A stretch of DNA of 64,000 nt, taken from assembly GCF_007748035.1 (NCBI RefSeq), contig NZ_CP036278.1, forward strand, positions 5,456,001 through 5,520,000, given 5' to 3'. The position numbers were made by a program, and so were the translations under genes. Shown piece after piece: positions 19,218 through 28,362 of this stretch (position 1 is the first letter of the stretch; every line of letters begins with the position of its first letter). The notes beneath the pieces were generated by a model. That model was not told the DNA's origin and searched no databases. It saw only the letters and a list, made by a program, of their open reading frames with translations. This stretch comes from Aeoliella mucimassa. GTDB taxonomy: Bacteria > Planctomycetota > Planctomycetia > Pirellulales > Lacipirellulaceae.

Positions 19218-21609
19218 ATTCGTCGCCAAACACCCGAGTGCTCTCTTCTTTACGAATCGGCTGCGGGATGTCGTCGGTGCGAACTTCCACCGCCAGGCGT
19301 TGATCGCCAGGGCGAACGCCTTGCACGTCGATGCGGAAAGTCGCTTCGGCCTTCGGAGCGAGTTGGGCGACCGGTTCAAACACCACCCCTTCAGGGCGAA
19401 CCGCCGAGCGGGTCTCGCCTTGAGCGTTGGTGACTGCCATGCCGGGAGGAACCTGGGCGAACACCTGCACGTTGGTAGCCGCCTTCGAACCTTGGTTCAC
19501 CACGCGGATTTCGTAGCTGGTGGTTCCGCCGACTTCGATCGGGTCTTGCGCGTCCCGTACTTCGAACATGATGGCAGCCAGGCCCTCGACTCGCACCGCT
19601 TGCGAGGTGCGATCTTCCAGCCCTTCGCGGGCGCGACCTTCGACTTCGATCGTATGGTCGCCCGACTGAATCGGCATGGCGACGAGTTCCACCGAGCCTT
19701 TTTGTCCTTCGGGCAATTCGGCCAGCGACCAGTAGACGCTGTGCGTCGTGGAGTCGTACTCGCCCAGGTTGTTGGCCCGCACGAACTTCATGCCGCGGGG
19801 CAGTTTGGTGACCAGTTGCACGTCCTTCGCCGGAGCGGTGCCGGGGTTGTCGATGCTAACCGTGTAGGTTGCGGGGCGTTCCAGGTAGCGACGCTGCGGG
19901 CCATTCAGGGCAACGGCCAGGGCAGGGGAGATCACTTCGAAGTCGACCTGCTGCTGCACCTGCAGATTGCCATCCGCGCGAGCGGTCAGCAGGTTGGCGA
20001 CATGGCCCGCCTTTTCGGCGGTGAGCACCAACTCCATTCGGCGAGTCTCGCCGGCGCGAAGCGTGCCGACTTCGAACTCGAGAGCCGGACCGGCTTGATG
20101 GCGAACGTTCTCAGGCACGTTCTCCAGCAGCATCACGCCGGTGGCGTCGCCGGTGCCGGGGTTGTGTAGTTCGATCGCAATGCGTTGCTGGCGGCCGATG
20201 AGCACCTCGCCTGGAGCCGACATTCGCAATGCAAGTTGCGGACGCGTGCAAACCGACTTGGCCGATGCGTGCGACGAGAAAGTAACTTGAGCAACCGAGC
20301 CGATTTCGCCTTCTTCGGTCGGCATGAGTTTGATGTCGAGCGTCCGCTCTTCGCCAGGCGAGAGCGTGCCCAACTGCCAGGCGAGCTTGCTGCCGGCTTC
20401 TTCGGCCTGCGGCGAAGCATCCATAAACTGGGCACCCAGCGGAATCTCGTCCACCACCATGACGTCGGCCGCAGGACGCTGGCCTACGTTGCGCACCTTG
20501 ATCACAAACTTGCAAGGCTTGCCGACCTGAACTTCCTCGGGGGCAAACTTCTGCAAGATCAGCGACGGCTGCTGAGCCCCTTCGAGGGCCCGCTCGCCGG
20601 GGCGACCGGTGCCGGAGGTCGACATGGTGGGATTGGCCAACGGAGTCGGCTCGAGCGAAGCCATTCGCGACGGCTCCGTCGACTCCAGTTGAGGAGCAGG
20701 CGCGGGTTGAGCGGGTTGGCTAAAGGCGTTCATCGAAGCGGCCGGGGCCATTTGAGCGGGCTCAGGCTGCTCGAAGGGAGCTGGTTCCATCGTGGAATCG
20801 GCCATCGGCATCGCCGCTGGGGCTGCATTCTCAAATCCATTGGGAGCACTGCCGAATCCACTGGCCGCGTTGTCAAAGCCATTCGGCTGCGGGGCGGGGG
20901 CTTGGGGAGCCTCTTCGATCGCGGGCAGCGGTGCCGAACGCAACGGATTGCCACCTTGCATGTCGATCGGTTCGGCCGCAGGCTCTTCGGCAACCATCGG
21001 CGAAGCCTCGGGCTGCGGGGGCAACTGCATCGGCTCCGGCATGCTCATCGGCTCCGGCATCGACATTGGCTCGGGCATCTCAACCGGGGCATCGGCAAAC
21101 GCCGCAGCCGCATCGGGGCTATCGCTCGACTCAATGGCATCGTCGCCCAAAGCTGGCAGGCTCGTGCGGAGCGGATTGTCGCCCCCGATCGGGCTGATCG
21201 GCGGCAAGTCGGCAAACGGAGTCTGCCCCCGCGCCAGCACTTCGCCGGCGTCACGTGGTTCTTCGGTTATTTCGTCGGAAATCGTTGCTTCGTTGTTGGC
21301 CAGCTCGATCGAAGGCAGCGGTTCCACGGCCGGAAGCTCGGGAACCAGATCCAAGGTGGGCGGAGCTTCGCCCTCGGGTTGCATCGCGAGTTCATCATCG
21401 CTGTCGCTGGGCGTCTTGGCGGTCGATCCGAGCGTATTATTCGCTGCGGCCGATTCGAATCCCTTTTCCAGATCGGACTGAACGTCGGGGTTCAGCGATT
21501 CGCCATCGGATTGAAACATCCATAGGCCCGTACCAGCCCCGGCGGCCAAAAGTGTAGTTGCGACAAAAGCGGGTAATACAAAACGACGAAGTTTCTTCGG
21601 TTTTGACAT
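19216..21609 (-). CDS. Membrane-anchored DUF11-repeat protein
   Basis: This 797-residue protein starts at ATG 21609; an upstream TTG extension to 21726 was rejected because the basic KPKKLRR segment and a signal-anchor helix (FVLPAFVATTLLAAGAGTGL) follow this ATG directly. Residues 35-340 are a Pro/Ala/Met/Glu-rich linker with repeated MPEPMS units. Four DUF11/conserved repeat domains follow, starting near residues 355 (EVQVGKPCKFVIKVRNVG), 470, 585 and 700 (each with N-x-G and a D/V-P-x-G turn). DUF11 is an Ig-like fold found in planctomycete and chlamydial envelope proteins, so a structural periplasmic or surface role is likely. It is convergent with the pilus operon and shares the terminator region. 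Confidence 0.82.
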   Translation of the reverse strand: MSKPKKLRRFVLPAFVATTLLAAGAGTGLWMFQSDGESLNPDVQSDLEKGFESAAANNTLGSTAKTPSDSDDELAMQPEGEAPPTLDLVPELPAVEPLPSIELANNEATISDEITEEPRDAGEVLARGQTPFADLPPISPIGGDNPLRTSLPALGDDAIESSDSPDAAAAFADAPVEMPEPMSMPEPMSMPEPMQLPPQPEASPMVAEEPAAEPIDMQGGNPLRSAPLPAIEEAPQAPAPQPNGFDNAASGFGSAPNGFENAAPAAMPMADSTMEPAPFEQPEPAQMAPAASMNAFSQPAQPAPAPQLESTEPSRMASLEPTPLANPTMSTSGTGRPGERALEGAQQPSLILQKFAPEEVQVGKPCKFVIKVRNVGQRPAADVMVVDEIPLGAQFMDASPQAEEAGSKLAWQLGTLSPGEERTLDIKLMPTEEGEIGSVAQVTFSSHASAKSVCTRPQLALRMSAPGEVLIGRQQRIAIELHNPGTGDATGVMLLENVPENVRHQAGPALEFEVGTLRAGETRRMELVLTAEKAGHVANLLTARADGNLQVQQQVDFEVISPALAVALNGPQRRYLERPATYTVSIDNPGTAPAKDVQLVTKLPRGMKFVRANNLGEYDSTTHSVYWSLAELPEGQKGSVELVAMPIQSGDHTIEVEGRAREGLEDRTSQAVRVEGLAAIMFEVRDAQDPIEVGGTTSYEIRVVNQGSKAATNVQVFAQVPPGMAVTNAQGETRSAVRPEGVVFEPVAQLAPKAEATFRIDVQGVRPGDQRLAVEVRTDDIPQPIRKEESTRVFGDE

Positions 21610-21783
21610 GACGATTTCCCATCCGTGGGGTCTAGCAGGTTCACCGACATGACCCAAGGGGCTGCCTTGCACCTCGGGCGCGGAGTTTGTTTTGAAGCGT
21701 AGTAGCAGAACCCCGCTATTCCTCAAAGATCGATTCGTCCACCCGTGCTAGCATTCGGGCCCCTGAACGGGGAGAATAGCGGG

Positions 21784-23472
21784 ATGGAATCGCTTGGAGT
21801 GAACGTCGCCAACTACCTGAAAGCCTCGGCGAAGCATGCGCCCGATCGACCCGCACTGGTCGAAACCTGGGGGCGTCGGCGGTCGATCACGTTTGCCGAG
21901 CTCGACCGCAACGCCGATCTGCTAGCACGTGGGTTTATCGAATTTGGCATCGAGCCGCAATCGCGAATCACGCTGCTCGTCAAACCGAGCATCGAGTTCG
22001 TGACCTTGGTGTTTGCCCTGCTGCGGAGCGGAGCAACCATGGTGCTGGTCGACTCGGGGCTCGGCCGCAATAACATTGTTCGCTGCCTGGCGTCGACCGA
22101 GCCCGATGGTTTTGTCGCCATTCCGATTGGGCACGCTTTGCGATGGCTCAAGCGAAAGCAGTTTCCCAAGGCTAAGTGGAACGTGAATGTCGGCCCCAGT
22201 TGGCTCCCCATGGGCAAGCCGCTTGCTAGCATCGCCGAGCTTGGGCGGAAGTCGAACGTCGTGCTGCCCGAAACCCTGGCCGATCATCCCGCGGCAATCG
22301 TCTTCACTAGCGGCAGCACCGGGCCACCGAAGGGAGTGGTTTACCGACACGAGACGTTTGTGACCCAGCTCACCGAGATTCAGCGGATGTACGGTCTCGA
22401 AGCAGGCGGAACCGACCTCGCCTGTTTTCCGCTGTTCGGGTTGTTCAACGTTGCCTTGGGCATTACGACCGTGCTGCCCGAGATGGACTTCAGCCGCCCC
22501 GCGAGTGCGGACCCGAACAAATTGCTGGCCGCTGCGAATGAGCATCAGGTGACGCAGTCGTTTGCCTCGCCGGCGGTGTGGGACAAACTGAGCCGCCACT
22601 GTCAGCAGTCGGGCGAGAAGATTCCGACGCTCCGCCAGGTGTTCTCGTGCGGAGCACCGGTTTCGGCCGAGGTGATCGAGCGGACACTCGAGTTCGTCCA
22701 CCCCGAAGCACAGTTGCATACTCCCTACGGAGCCACGGAGAGCTTGCCGGTTTCGACGATGGAAGCCCGCGAGATTCTCGACGAGACCCAAGCCAAAACC
22801 CGACAAGGGGCCGGCGTTTGCGTCGGCGCCAAGGTCGACAGCATCGCCTGGCGGGTGATCAAGATCACCGACGAGCCGATCGCGACGATCGACGACACCG
22901 AGCCGCTACCCACTGGCGAGATCGGCGAGCTGATCGTCTGCGGTCCCCAGGTGAGTCGCCAGTACCTCGAAACCGCGGGTGGCAAACACAACGAGCTCGC
23001 AAAGATTCGCGACGGCCAAACCGTGTGGCATCGCATGGGCGATGTCGGGTACTTGGACGAGCAAGATCGCTTCTGGTACTGCGGCCGGAAGAGCCAGCGG
23101 GTAGAGACGAGCCATGGCCCACTGTTCACCGAGTGTGTCGAGCAGGTGGTGAATGAGCACGAGGCCGTGCGACGATCGGCGCTGGTAGGCGTTGGTCCTC
23201 GAACGCAGCAGTCACCAGTCGTCGTCTGGGAAGCGAATCCAAGCGTGACGGTCGAGGTCGACAGCCAAGATGAGGTGTCACCAAGTTCGCAGCGACCCAC
23301 GTCGTTAGCAGGGGATTGGCTGAAATCGGACTTCGCAGATTCGCCAGCAGTCGTGGCAGTTGAGCAGTTCCTTCTGTATCCCAAAAGTCTCCCCACCGAC
23401 ATCCGCCATAACGCGAAGATCAATCGCGAACAGCTAGCCATCTGGGCTACGGAGCAGCTGAACAAATCTTAG
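21784..23472 (+). CDS. oleC: OleC-type acyl-AMP-ligase family beta-lactone synthetase
   Basis: This 562-residue AMP-binding enzyme resembles OleC, which converts beta-hydroxy acids made by OleA/OleD into beta-lactones that OleB decarboxylates to long-chain olefins. It has the adenylate-forming P-loop FTSGSTGPPKG near residue 173 and the second motif PYGATESLPV; FALLRSGATMVLVDSG and GRKSQRVET also fit OleC. The ATG at 21784 follows GGGGAGAAT at about 21769-21778; an upstream in-frame start at 21745 is less likely. oleD follows 1.7 kb downstream on the same strand, after a RAYT element and a repeat-rich gap. oleA and oleB are not in the window. Assignment to OleC rather than a generic fatty acyl-CoA ligase rests partly on this neighbour. 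Confidence 0.82.
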   Translation: MESLGVNVANYLKASAKHAPDRPALVETWGRRRSITFAELDRNADLLARGFIEFGIEPQSRITLLVKPSIEFVTLVFALLRSGATMVLVDSGLGRNNIVRCLASTEPDGFVAIPIGHALRWLKRKQFPKAKWNVNVGPSWLPMGKPLASIAELGRKSNVVLPETLADHPAAIVFTSGSTGPPKGVVYRHETFVTQLTEIQRMYGLEAGGTDLACFPLFGLFNVALGITTVLPEMDFSRPASADPNKLLAAANEHQVTQSFASPAVWDKLSRHCQQSGEKIPTLRQVFSCGAPVSAEVIERTLEFVHPEAQLHTPYGATESLPVSTMEAREILDETQAKTRQGAGVCVGAKVDSIAWRVIKITDEPIATIDDTEPLPTGEIGELIVCGPQVSRQYLETAGGKHNELAKIRDGQTVWHRMGDVGYLDEQDRFWYCGRKSQRVETSHGPLFTECVEQVVNEHEAVRRSALVGVGPRTQQSPVVVWEANPSVTVEVDSQDEVSPSSQRPTSLAGDWLKSDFADSPAVVAVEQFLLYPKSLPTDIRHNAKINREQLAIWATEQLNKS

Positions 23473-23485
23473 CGTCTATCCCTTC

Positions 23486-23538
23486 CCTCGTACCCACGCT
23501 CCGCGTGGGAACGCAATGGTAGACCGCTCCGCGGTCAT
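23486..23538 (+). repeat. Left inverted end of the RAYT element (two hairpins)
   Basis: The segment starts CCTCGTACCCACGCTCCGCG and ends GACCGCTCCGCGGTCAT. The first hairpin pairs CCCACGC with GCGTGGG and the second pairs GACCGC with GCGGTC. It is inverted relative to 24249-24300 with only a few differences near the middle. Confidence 0.88.
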
Positions 23539-23668
23539 AGAAGATCACGTACTCCCCTATTCCACAACACTTTTTGTGGAGTGCCTGGTGGCAATTAGAA
23601 TGGTCAGTGGGTGGCAATCATGGGCATCCACTTGAGACTTCGCATCGTGGACTGGGGATAGGCGAACC

Positions 23669-24202
23669 GTGGCAAGAACTCGCTACAAGATACACGATAC
23701 TGCATATCCGCACTTTCTCACATGCACCGTTGTGGATTGGCTCCCCGTGTTCACTCGCACCGAAGCGGTTCAGGTGATTTTAGATTCCTGGGCCTACTTG
23801 CAATCCAATAACCGGATGACTCTTTTTGCTTTTGTCGTGCTTGAGAATCATTTACATTTCATTGCTTCGAGCGATCAATTGGCCAAGGAACTGGGAGACT
23901 TCAAGTCGTACACGGCTAGAAGGTTAATCGACCTTTTGAAGGGGGCCCACGCCAAAACACTCTTGAAGCAACTCGCATTCGGCAAACAGGCTCACAAGAA
24001 TGACCGCCAGTATCAGCTGTGGCAGGAAGGGAGTAAGCCGAAACAGATTACGAGCGACGAAATGATGCTGCAGAAGATCGAGTACATTCACAGCAATCCT
24101 GTGAAACGCGGCTACGTCGACGACCCGGTCCACTGGCGCTACTCGAGTGCCCGGAACTATGCGGGGATGCCTGGAGTGCTGGAGGTAACCAGGGAGTGGT
24201 AG
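23669..24202 (+). CDS. REP-associated tyrosine transposase (IS200-like Y1 HUH family)
   Basis: This 177-residue Y1-transposase is the stand-alone RAYT type. The HUH metal-binding motif is HLH in FVVLENHLHFIAS, and the likely catalytic tyrosine region is QKIEYIHSNPVKRGYV, the segment typical of RAYTs. These enzymes cut single-stranded DNA at REP hairpins; many genomes keep one copy that mobilises short palindromes rather than itself. The start is GTG at 23669 preceded by GGGGATAGG. The gene appears intact and lies inside matching hairpin ends. Confidence 0.9.
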   Translation: MARTRYKIHDTAYPHFLTCTVVDWLPVFTRTEAVQVILDSWAYLQSNNRMTLFAFVVLENHLHFIASSDQLAKELGDFKSYTARRLIDLLKGAHAKTLLKQLAFGKQAHKNDRQYQLWQEGSKPKQITSDEMMLQKIEYIHSNPVKRGYVDDPVHWRYSSARNYAGMPGVLEVTREW

Positions 24203-24248
24203 TCGCTTTCCGGTCTCTGACTGAATCTTGATGGCGATTGTCCGGGGA

Positions 24249-24300
24249 ATGACCGCGGAGCGGTCTCCTGTGCGTTCCCACGCGGAGCGTGGGAACGAGG
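24249..24300 (+). repeat. Right inverted end of the RAYT element (two hairpins)
   Basis: The segment begins ATGACCGCGGAGCGGTC and ends GCGGAGCGTGGGAACGAGG. Its reverse complement matches 23486-23538 almost base for base, differing mainly in a short AATGGTA/CAGG spacer between the two hairpins. Confidence 0.88.
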
Positions 24301-24645
24301 AAGACGAATTGAATTCTCACCACTTTTCGCTGGGAATTGGCCACGAATGGTGTTCTAATGAATAGGTTATTTTGGTCCGTTGTTTGTTGTCAGTGGTTCG
24401 TTGTTGGAGGATGGAATTATGTAACCGAGTGAACATCAAATCGATTGAATCCATCTACCACGCAAGCGTGCTGTAGGGGGCTCTCCGAGCTCGATTTCGG
24501 TTGCCTGGGCGCTGGCTGCTGCGCGGTTGTCAAAGCTGCAGGCTTTAGGCTGTAAGCGGTAAGCGAGATCTTTCAGTCGCCGGAAGCTCCTTCAAGATGA
24601 CATTCCCTGCCCCCTGCCCCCCGAATCCTGAATCCTGAATCCTCT

Positions 24646-24681
24646 CCAAAATAGTTTCCCATGGGTGGGAATCTATTTTGG
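24646..24681 (+). repeat. AATAGATTCCCA-type palindrome, copy A1
   Basis: The left arm CCAAAATAGTTTCCCA (24646-24661) pairs with the right arm TGGGAATCTATTTTGG (24666-24681), 15 of 16 positions matching, around a TGGG loop. Confidence 0.85.
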
Positions 24682-24750
24682 GCAACTATCGCGGAGGTGT
24701 TGATGCAACTAGTTACTGGTAAACGACTTGCGATTGATTCCCATCGCAAA

Positions 24751-24793
24751 AATAGATTCCCACTCGATGCGTTTTGGGAAATGGGAATCTATT
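24751..24793 (+). repeat. AATAGATTCCCA-type palindrome, copy A2
   Basis: AATAGATTCCCA at 24751-24762 and TGGGAATCTATT at 24782-24793 form a perfect 12-bp inverted repeat with a 19-base spacer. Confidence 0.85.
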
Positions 24794-24828
24794 CCAGCGC
24801 GAAAACCACTGGTTTTGCAGAGTGCGTG

Positions 24829-24892
24829 CAGATTCAATTTTCCCATCGGTGGGTAAATTGGGAATCTATTTGCCCAGCAGTGGGAATCTATC
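24829..24892 (+). repeat. AATAGATTCCCA-type repeat, degenerate copies A3
   Basis: TGGGAATCTATTT (24860-24872) and TGGGAATCTAT (24881-24891) are two direct copies of the right arm. The preceding GATTCAATTTTCCCA (about 24831-24845) resembles a decayed left arm. Confidence 0.7.
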
Positions 24893-25155
24893 CGCATAGA
24901 GAGGGAAGATTGGCCCCCTGCGGGGATCTGGCGGACCAAGACGGATTGGAGATCCGCAGGAAAGGACGAGCGAATATCGGATGCCAAGCGGCAACTTCCA
25001 ATCTGTTTATTTTCCTGTGCTCGGGCCGATTTTTCGGCATTTGGCCGCCACGTACCAAAGCGGCCTGAATTATCGTAGATTAGCGTTTTGCAACCCTGTT
25101 CCAGCCGGCTCCCCTGTCCTCGGCTACTCCCCATATCCGGCAGCCCATTTTCCTG

Positions 25156-26196
25156 ATGCGTTACCTCGTCACCGGCCCTGGCGGTTTCCTCGGGCGGTAC
25201 ATCGTCGAACAGCTACTCGCCCGGGGCGACTCGGTGCGGGGATTCGCGCGCGGCGAGTATCCCGAGCTATCCGCGCTCGGCGTCGAGATGCACCGCGGCG
25301 ATCTGGGCAACCTGGCCGACGTGACCAAGGCCTGCGAGGGCATCGATTGCGTGATTCACGTTGCCAGCAAGGTGGGCGTTTGGGGCCGATGGTTCGACTA
25401 TTTCCGGTCGAATATTCATGGCACCATGAACGTGCTCGCTGCCTGCAAGCAGCAAGGCATCGAGCGACTGGTGTTCACCAGTAGTCCCAGTGTGGCCTTC
25501 GCGGGCCGCGATCAGCAGGGAGTCGACGAGTCGACCCCGTATCCAGTCCGCTGGTTGTCGCACTATCCCCATTCCAAGGCCATTGCCGAAGAGATGGTGC
25601 TCACCGCCAATGGCGAAGCGGTCGCTGGCGACAGAGTGCTACGCACGTGTGCTTTGCGTCCTCACCTGGTGTGGGGCCCTCGCGATCACCACCTTACTGC
25701 CAGACTCATCGAGCGGGCTCGCACCGGGCAGCTTCGGCGGGTGGGAAAAGGAACGAACCTGGTCGACTGTATTTATGTCGAGAATGCAGCGGAGGCCCAC
25801 CTGCAAGCGGCCGACGCCCTGGCGCTGCCCGATAGCCCGGTTGCCGGCAAGGCTTACTTTTTGAGTCAGGGCGAGCCGGTGAATTGCTGGGACTGGGTGG
25901 ACGAGATCCTGGCCCTGGCCGATTTGCCGCCGGTTGAGAAGAGTGTTTCGCGACGAGCCGCTTACTGGGTGGGAGCGGCCATGGAGTTCGGTTACTGGGC
26001 GACCCGGCAGTTCGAGCGGGAACCCCGCATGATGCGATTCCTGGCTCTGCAGCTTTCGACCCACCATTGGTACGATATTTCGGCTGCTCGACAGGATTTT
26101 GGCTACGATCCGACCGTGTCGACCTCCGAAGGCATGCAGCGGCTCGGCGACTGGATTCAGTCGAGCGATGCTTGCGGCATGCCACAGCCGAATTAG
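25156..26196 (+). CDS. oleD: OleD-type NAD(P)H-dependent 3-oxoacyl reductase (extended SDR)
   Basis: This 346-residue extended short-chain dehydrogenase begins with the Rossmann motif GPGGFLGRYIVEQLLARGD and carries YPHSK, the catalytic YxxxK, near residue 140. It matches OleD, which reduces the 2-alkyl-3-ketoacid made by OleA to the beta-hydroxy acid used by OleC. 3-beta-hydroxysteroid dehydrogenase/NSDHL-like proteins are the nearest alternative, but the nearby OleC-type ligase favours OleD. The ATG at 25156 lacks a clear ribosome binding site. The repeat-rich region upstream probably separates it from oleC transcription. Confidence 0.8.
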   Translation: MRYLVTGPGGFLGRYIVEQLLARGDSVRGFARGEYPELSALGVEMHRGDLGNLADVTKACEGIDCVIHVASKVGVWGRWFDYFRSNIHGTMNVLAACKQQGIERLVFTSSPSVAFAGRDQQGVDESTPYPVRWLSHYPHSKAIAEEMVLTANGEAVAGDRVLRTCALRPHLVWGPRDHHLTARLIERARTGQLRRVGKGTNLVDCIYVENAAEAHLQAADALALPDSPVAGKAYFLSQGEPVNCWDWVDEILALADLPPVEKSVSRRAAYWVGAAMEFGYWATRQFEREPRMMRFLALQLSTHHWYDISAARQDFGYDPTVSTSEGMQRLGDWIQSSDACGMPQPN

Positions 26197-26307
26197 CATG
26201 GTCGCCTAGCCCGTTATCCGCTGGCCAATTACAATCGCCAGTTCGGCCTCGCCTGTGCGAGAACGCCCTAAGTCACTTATTCCGCAATCCGCATCCCCAA
26301 AACCTCA

Positions 26308-28080
26308 ATGCTACGTACTCATACCTGCGGCGAACTCCGTGCCTCTGACGCTTCGCAAGAAGTCACCCTCTGTGGTTGGGTGGATAGCTATCGCGACCAC
26401 GGCGGCGGTCTGTTTGTTGACCTTCGCGACCGGTACGGCATCACTCAGGTGGCCTTCAGCCCACCCGACACGCCCGAGGATCTCATTGAGCAAAGCAAGA
26501 CGCTGCGTGCGGAGTACGTGATTCAAGTCACCGGCACCGTGGCCTCGCGCCCCGACGGACAACACAACCCTCGCCTGGCGACAGGCGACATCGAACTGCG
26601 GGCCACTGGGCTGCAGTTGCTGAACAAGGCGAAGACCCCGCCAGTTAGCCCGTCGGAGAAGGTCACCGAGCTACCGGGCGAAGACCTGCGACTGAAGCAT
26701 CGCTACCTCGATTTGCGCCGTCCGGTGATGCAGCGCACCATGCTGCTCCGCGACTTGATAACCAAGCGGATGCGCGACTACTTCGAAGAGAACCACTTTG
26801 TCGATATCGAAACCCCCATCCTCGGGCGGAGCACGCCGGAAGGGGCCCGCGACTACCTGGTGCCGAGCCGGGTGCACAATGGCAGCTTCTACGCACTGCC
26901 TCAGTCGCCGCAGTTGTACAAGCAGATTTTGATGATCGCAGGTTACGATCGCTACGTGCAGATCGCCCGCTGTTTCCGCGACGAAGACTTGCGAGCGGAT
27001 CGTCAGCCGGAGTTCACGCAGGTCGACCTCGAGATGAGCTTCGTCGACGGCGACGACGTGATCGGCATGATCGATGGCCTGATGCAAAAGCTGGCGAAAG
27101 ATGTGCTGGACCTCGACATCCAGCTTCCGCTACCACGGATGACGTATGACGAAGCCATGAAGCGTTTTGGTCACGACGCTCCCGACTTGCGGTTCGGTAT
27201 GGAGATCGCCGACTGCACCGACCTGGCTGCCGAGAGCGATTTCGGTGTGTTCAAGTCGGTGGTCGAAGGTGGCGGGTTCGTACGTGCGATCAACGCCAAG
27301 AAGGGAACCGACACGTATAGCCGTCGTGGCATCGATGGACTTACGGAGTTCGTCAAAGGCTACGGAGCCAAGGGCCTCGCCTGGTTCCGCTGCGAAGACG
27401 ATGGCAAGCTCGGTTCCACGATTGCCAAGTTCTTTAGCGAAGAGCTGCTGGCGAAGTTCGCCGAACGACTCGACGCCGAGCCTGGCGACCTGATTCTGTT
27501 CTCTGCTGCCGACTGGCTTAGCACCTGTAAGGTGTTGCACGCCCTGCGCACGAAGGTCGGCGCCGAGATGAAACTGTACGACCCCAACGCGATGCACTTC
27601 AGCTGGGTGGTCGAATTCCCCATGTTCGAGTACGACGACGAAGAGCAGCGGTGGAACGCGATGCACCACCCGTTCACCGCACCGCTCGATGAGCACGTGG
27701 AGTTGCTCGATAGCGACCCCGAGAAGTGCCGCGCTAAGGCGTACGACTTGGTGATCAATGGCTACGAAGCCGGCGGCGGTACCATTCGTATTCACGACGC
27801 GGCGACGCAGAGCAAGGTGTTCGGCCTGCTCGGCATCGACGAAGCGACTGCCAAGGACCGCTTTGGCTTCCTGCTCGAAGCACTCGCCTTCGGCGCCCCG
27901 CCGCACGGCGGTCTGGCCCTCGGCCTCGACCGGGTGGTGATGTTGTTCGCGAAGCTCGACAACATCCGCGACGTGATCGCCTTCCCCAAAACGCAGAAGG
28001 CAACCGATCTGATGACCGAGGCCCCTGGTTCGGTCGACAACAAGCAGCTCAAGGAGCTGGGCGTGAAGCTCGACCTGTAG
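26308..28080 (+). CDS. aspS: Aspartyl-tRNA synthetase
   Basis: This 590-residue class II synthetase charges tRNA-Asp. The N-terminal OB-fold anticodon-binding domain (TCGELRASD...VTLCGWVDSYRDHGGGLFVDLRDRYG) covers about residues 1-110. Motif 2 is CFRDEDLRADRQPEFTQVD and motif 3 is GLALGLDRVVML. The insertion (GAD) domain typical of bacterial AspRS lies between (KKGTDTYSRRG, then SAADWLSTCKVLHALR). Length fits the bacterial form. It appears to be a monocistronic housekeeping gene, 111 bases after oleD. Confidence 0.97.
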   Translation: MLRTHTCGELRASDASQEVTLCGWVDSYRDHGGGLFVDLRDRYGITQVAFSPPDTPEDLIEQSKTLRAEYVIQVTGTVASRPDGQHNPRLATGDIELRATGLQLLNKAKTPPVSPSEKVTELPGEDLRLKHRYLDLRRPVMQRTMLLRDLITKRMRDYFEENHFVDIETPILGRSTPEGARDYLVPSRVHNGSFYALPQSPQLYKQILMIAGYDRYVQIARCFRDEDLRADRQPEFTQVDLEMSFVDGDDVIGMIDGLMQKLAKDVLDLDIQLPLPRMTYDEAMKRFGHDAPDLRFGMEIADCTDLAAESDFGVFKSVVEGGGFVRAINAKKGTDTYSRRGIDGLTEFVKGYGAKGLAWFRCEDDGKLGSTIAKFFSEELLAKFAERLDAEPGDLILFSAADWLSTCKVLHALRTKVGAEMKLYDPNAMHFSWVVEFPMFEYDDEEQRWNAMHHPFTAPLDEHVELLDSDPEKCRAKAYDLVINGYEAGGGTIRIHDAATQSKVFGLLGIDEATAKDRFGFLLEALAFGAPPHGGLALGLDRVVMLFAKLDNIRDVIAFPKTQKATDLMTEAPGSVDNKQLKELGVKLDL

Positions 28081-28362
28081 TCGACCGCGTCGCTCGTAGG
28101 GCGACCCATCGTATCTGGCAGCGCCAACCTGGTTGGTCACCTGCCGGGGCGACTCATGCTGGCACCCGCTGCGCTGTCACAACCTTCGACCCGAGTGTCG
28201 GTCTGCGCGACACTCCCGAGGGGTGAATTCGAGGCGAATCTGTCGATCGTCCCCGTTTTGCCGCCTTTTTCACCCGCCCGGCAAAGCGGCATGGCGTATG
28301 CATTGAACACGACAATCGTTTGAGAACTTATCCAGCACCAGCGAAGGATTGTCGAGAAAATC

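Larger units (their letters stand above)
23486..24300 (+). mobile_element. REP/RAYT element with 52-nt inverted ends
   Basis: The element consists of a RAYT transposase gene flanked by near-identical inverted segments at 23486-23538 and 24249-24300. Each end contains two short palindromic hairpins (ACGCTCCGCGTGGG-type and GACCGCTCCGCGGTC). This is the layout expected for a REP-associated tyrosine transposase and its BIME-like hairpins. It sits between oleC and oleD without breaking either reading frame. Confidence 0.85.
24301..25155 (+). other. Repeat-rich intergenic region between the RAYT element and oleD
   Basis: No coding gene is supported in about 850 bases. The stretch holds a short GAATCCT triple repeat (24623-24643) and a cluster of palindromes sharing the core AATAGATTCCCA/TGGGAATCTATT from 24646 to 24892. 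A 135-codon open frame across it is made mostly of these repeats and is rejected as a gene. Confidence 0.6.

Noticed and set aside
20185-21525. 446-codon + strand frame across the DUF11 gene
   Set aside because: It is rich in Arg/His/Gly as expected from a shadow of a Pro/Glu/Ala-rich antisense gene.
24661-25068. 135-codon open frame in the repeat region before oleD
   Set aside because: It consists largely of AATAGATTCCCA-type repeats read in frame, with no homology and no ribosome binding site.
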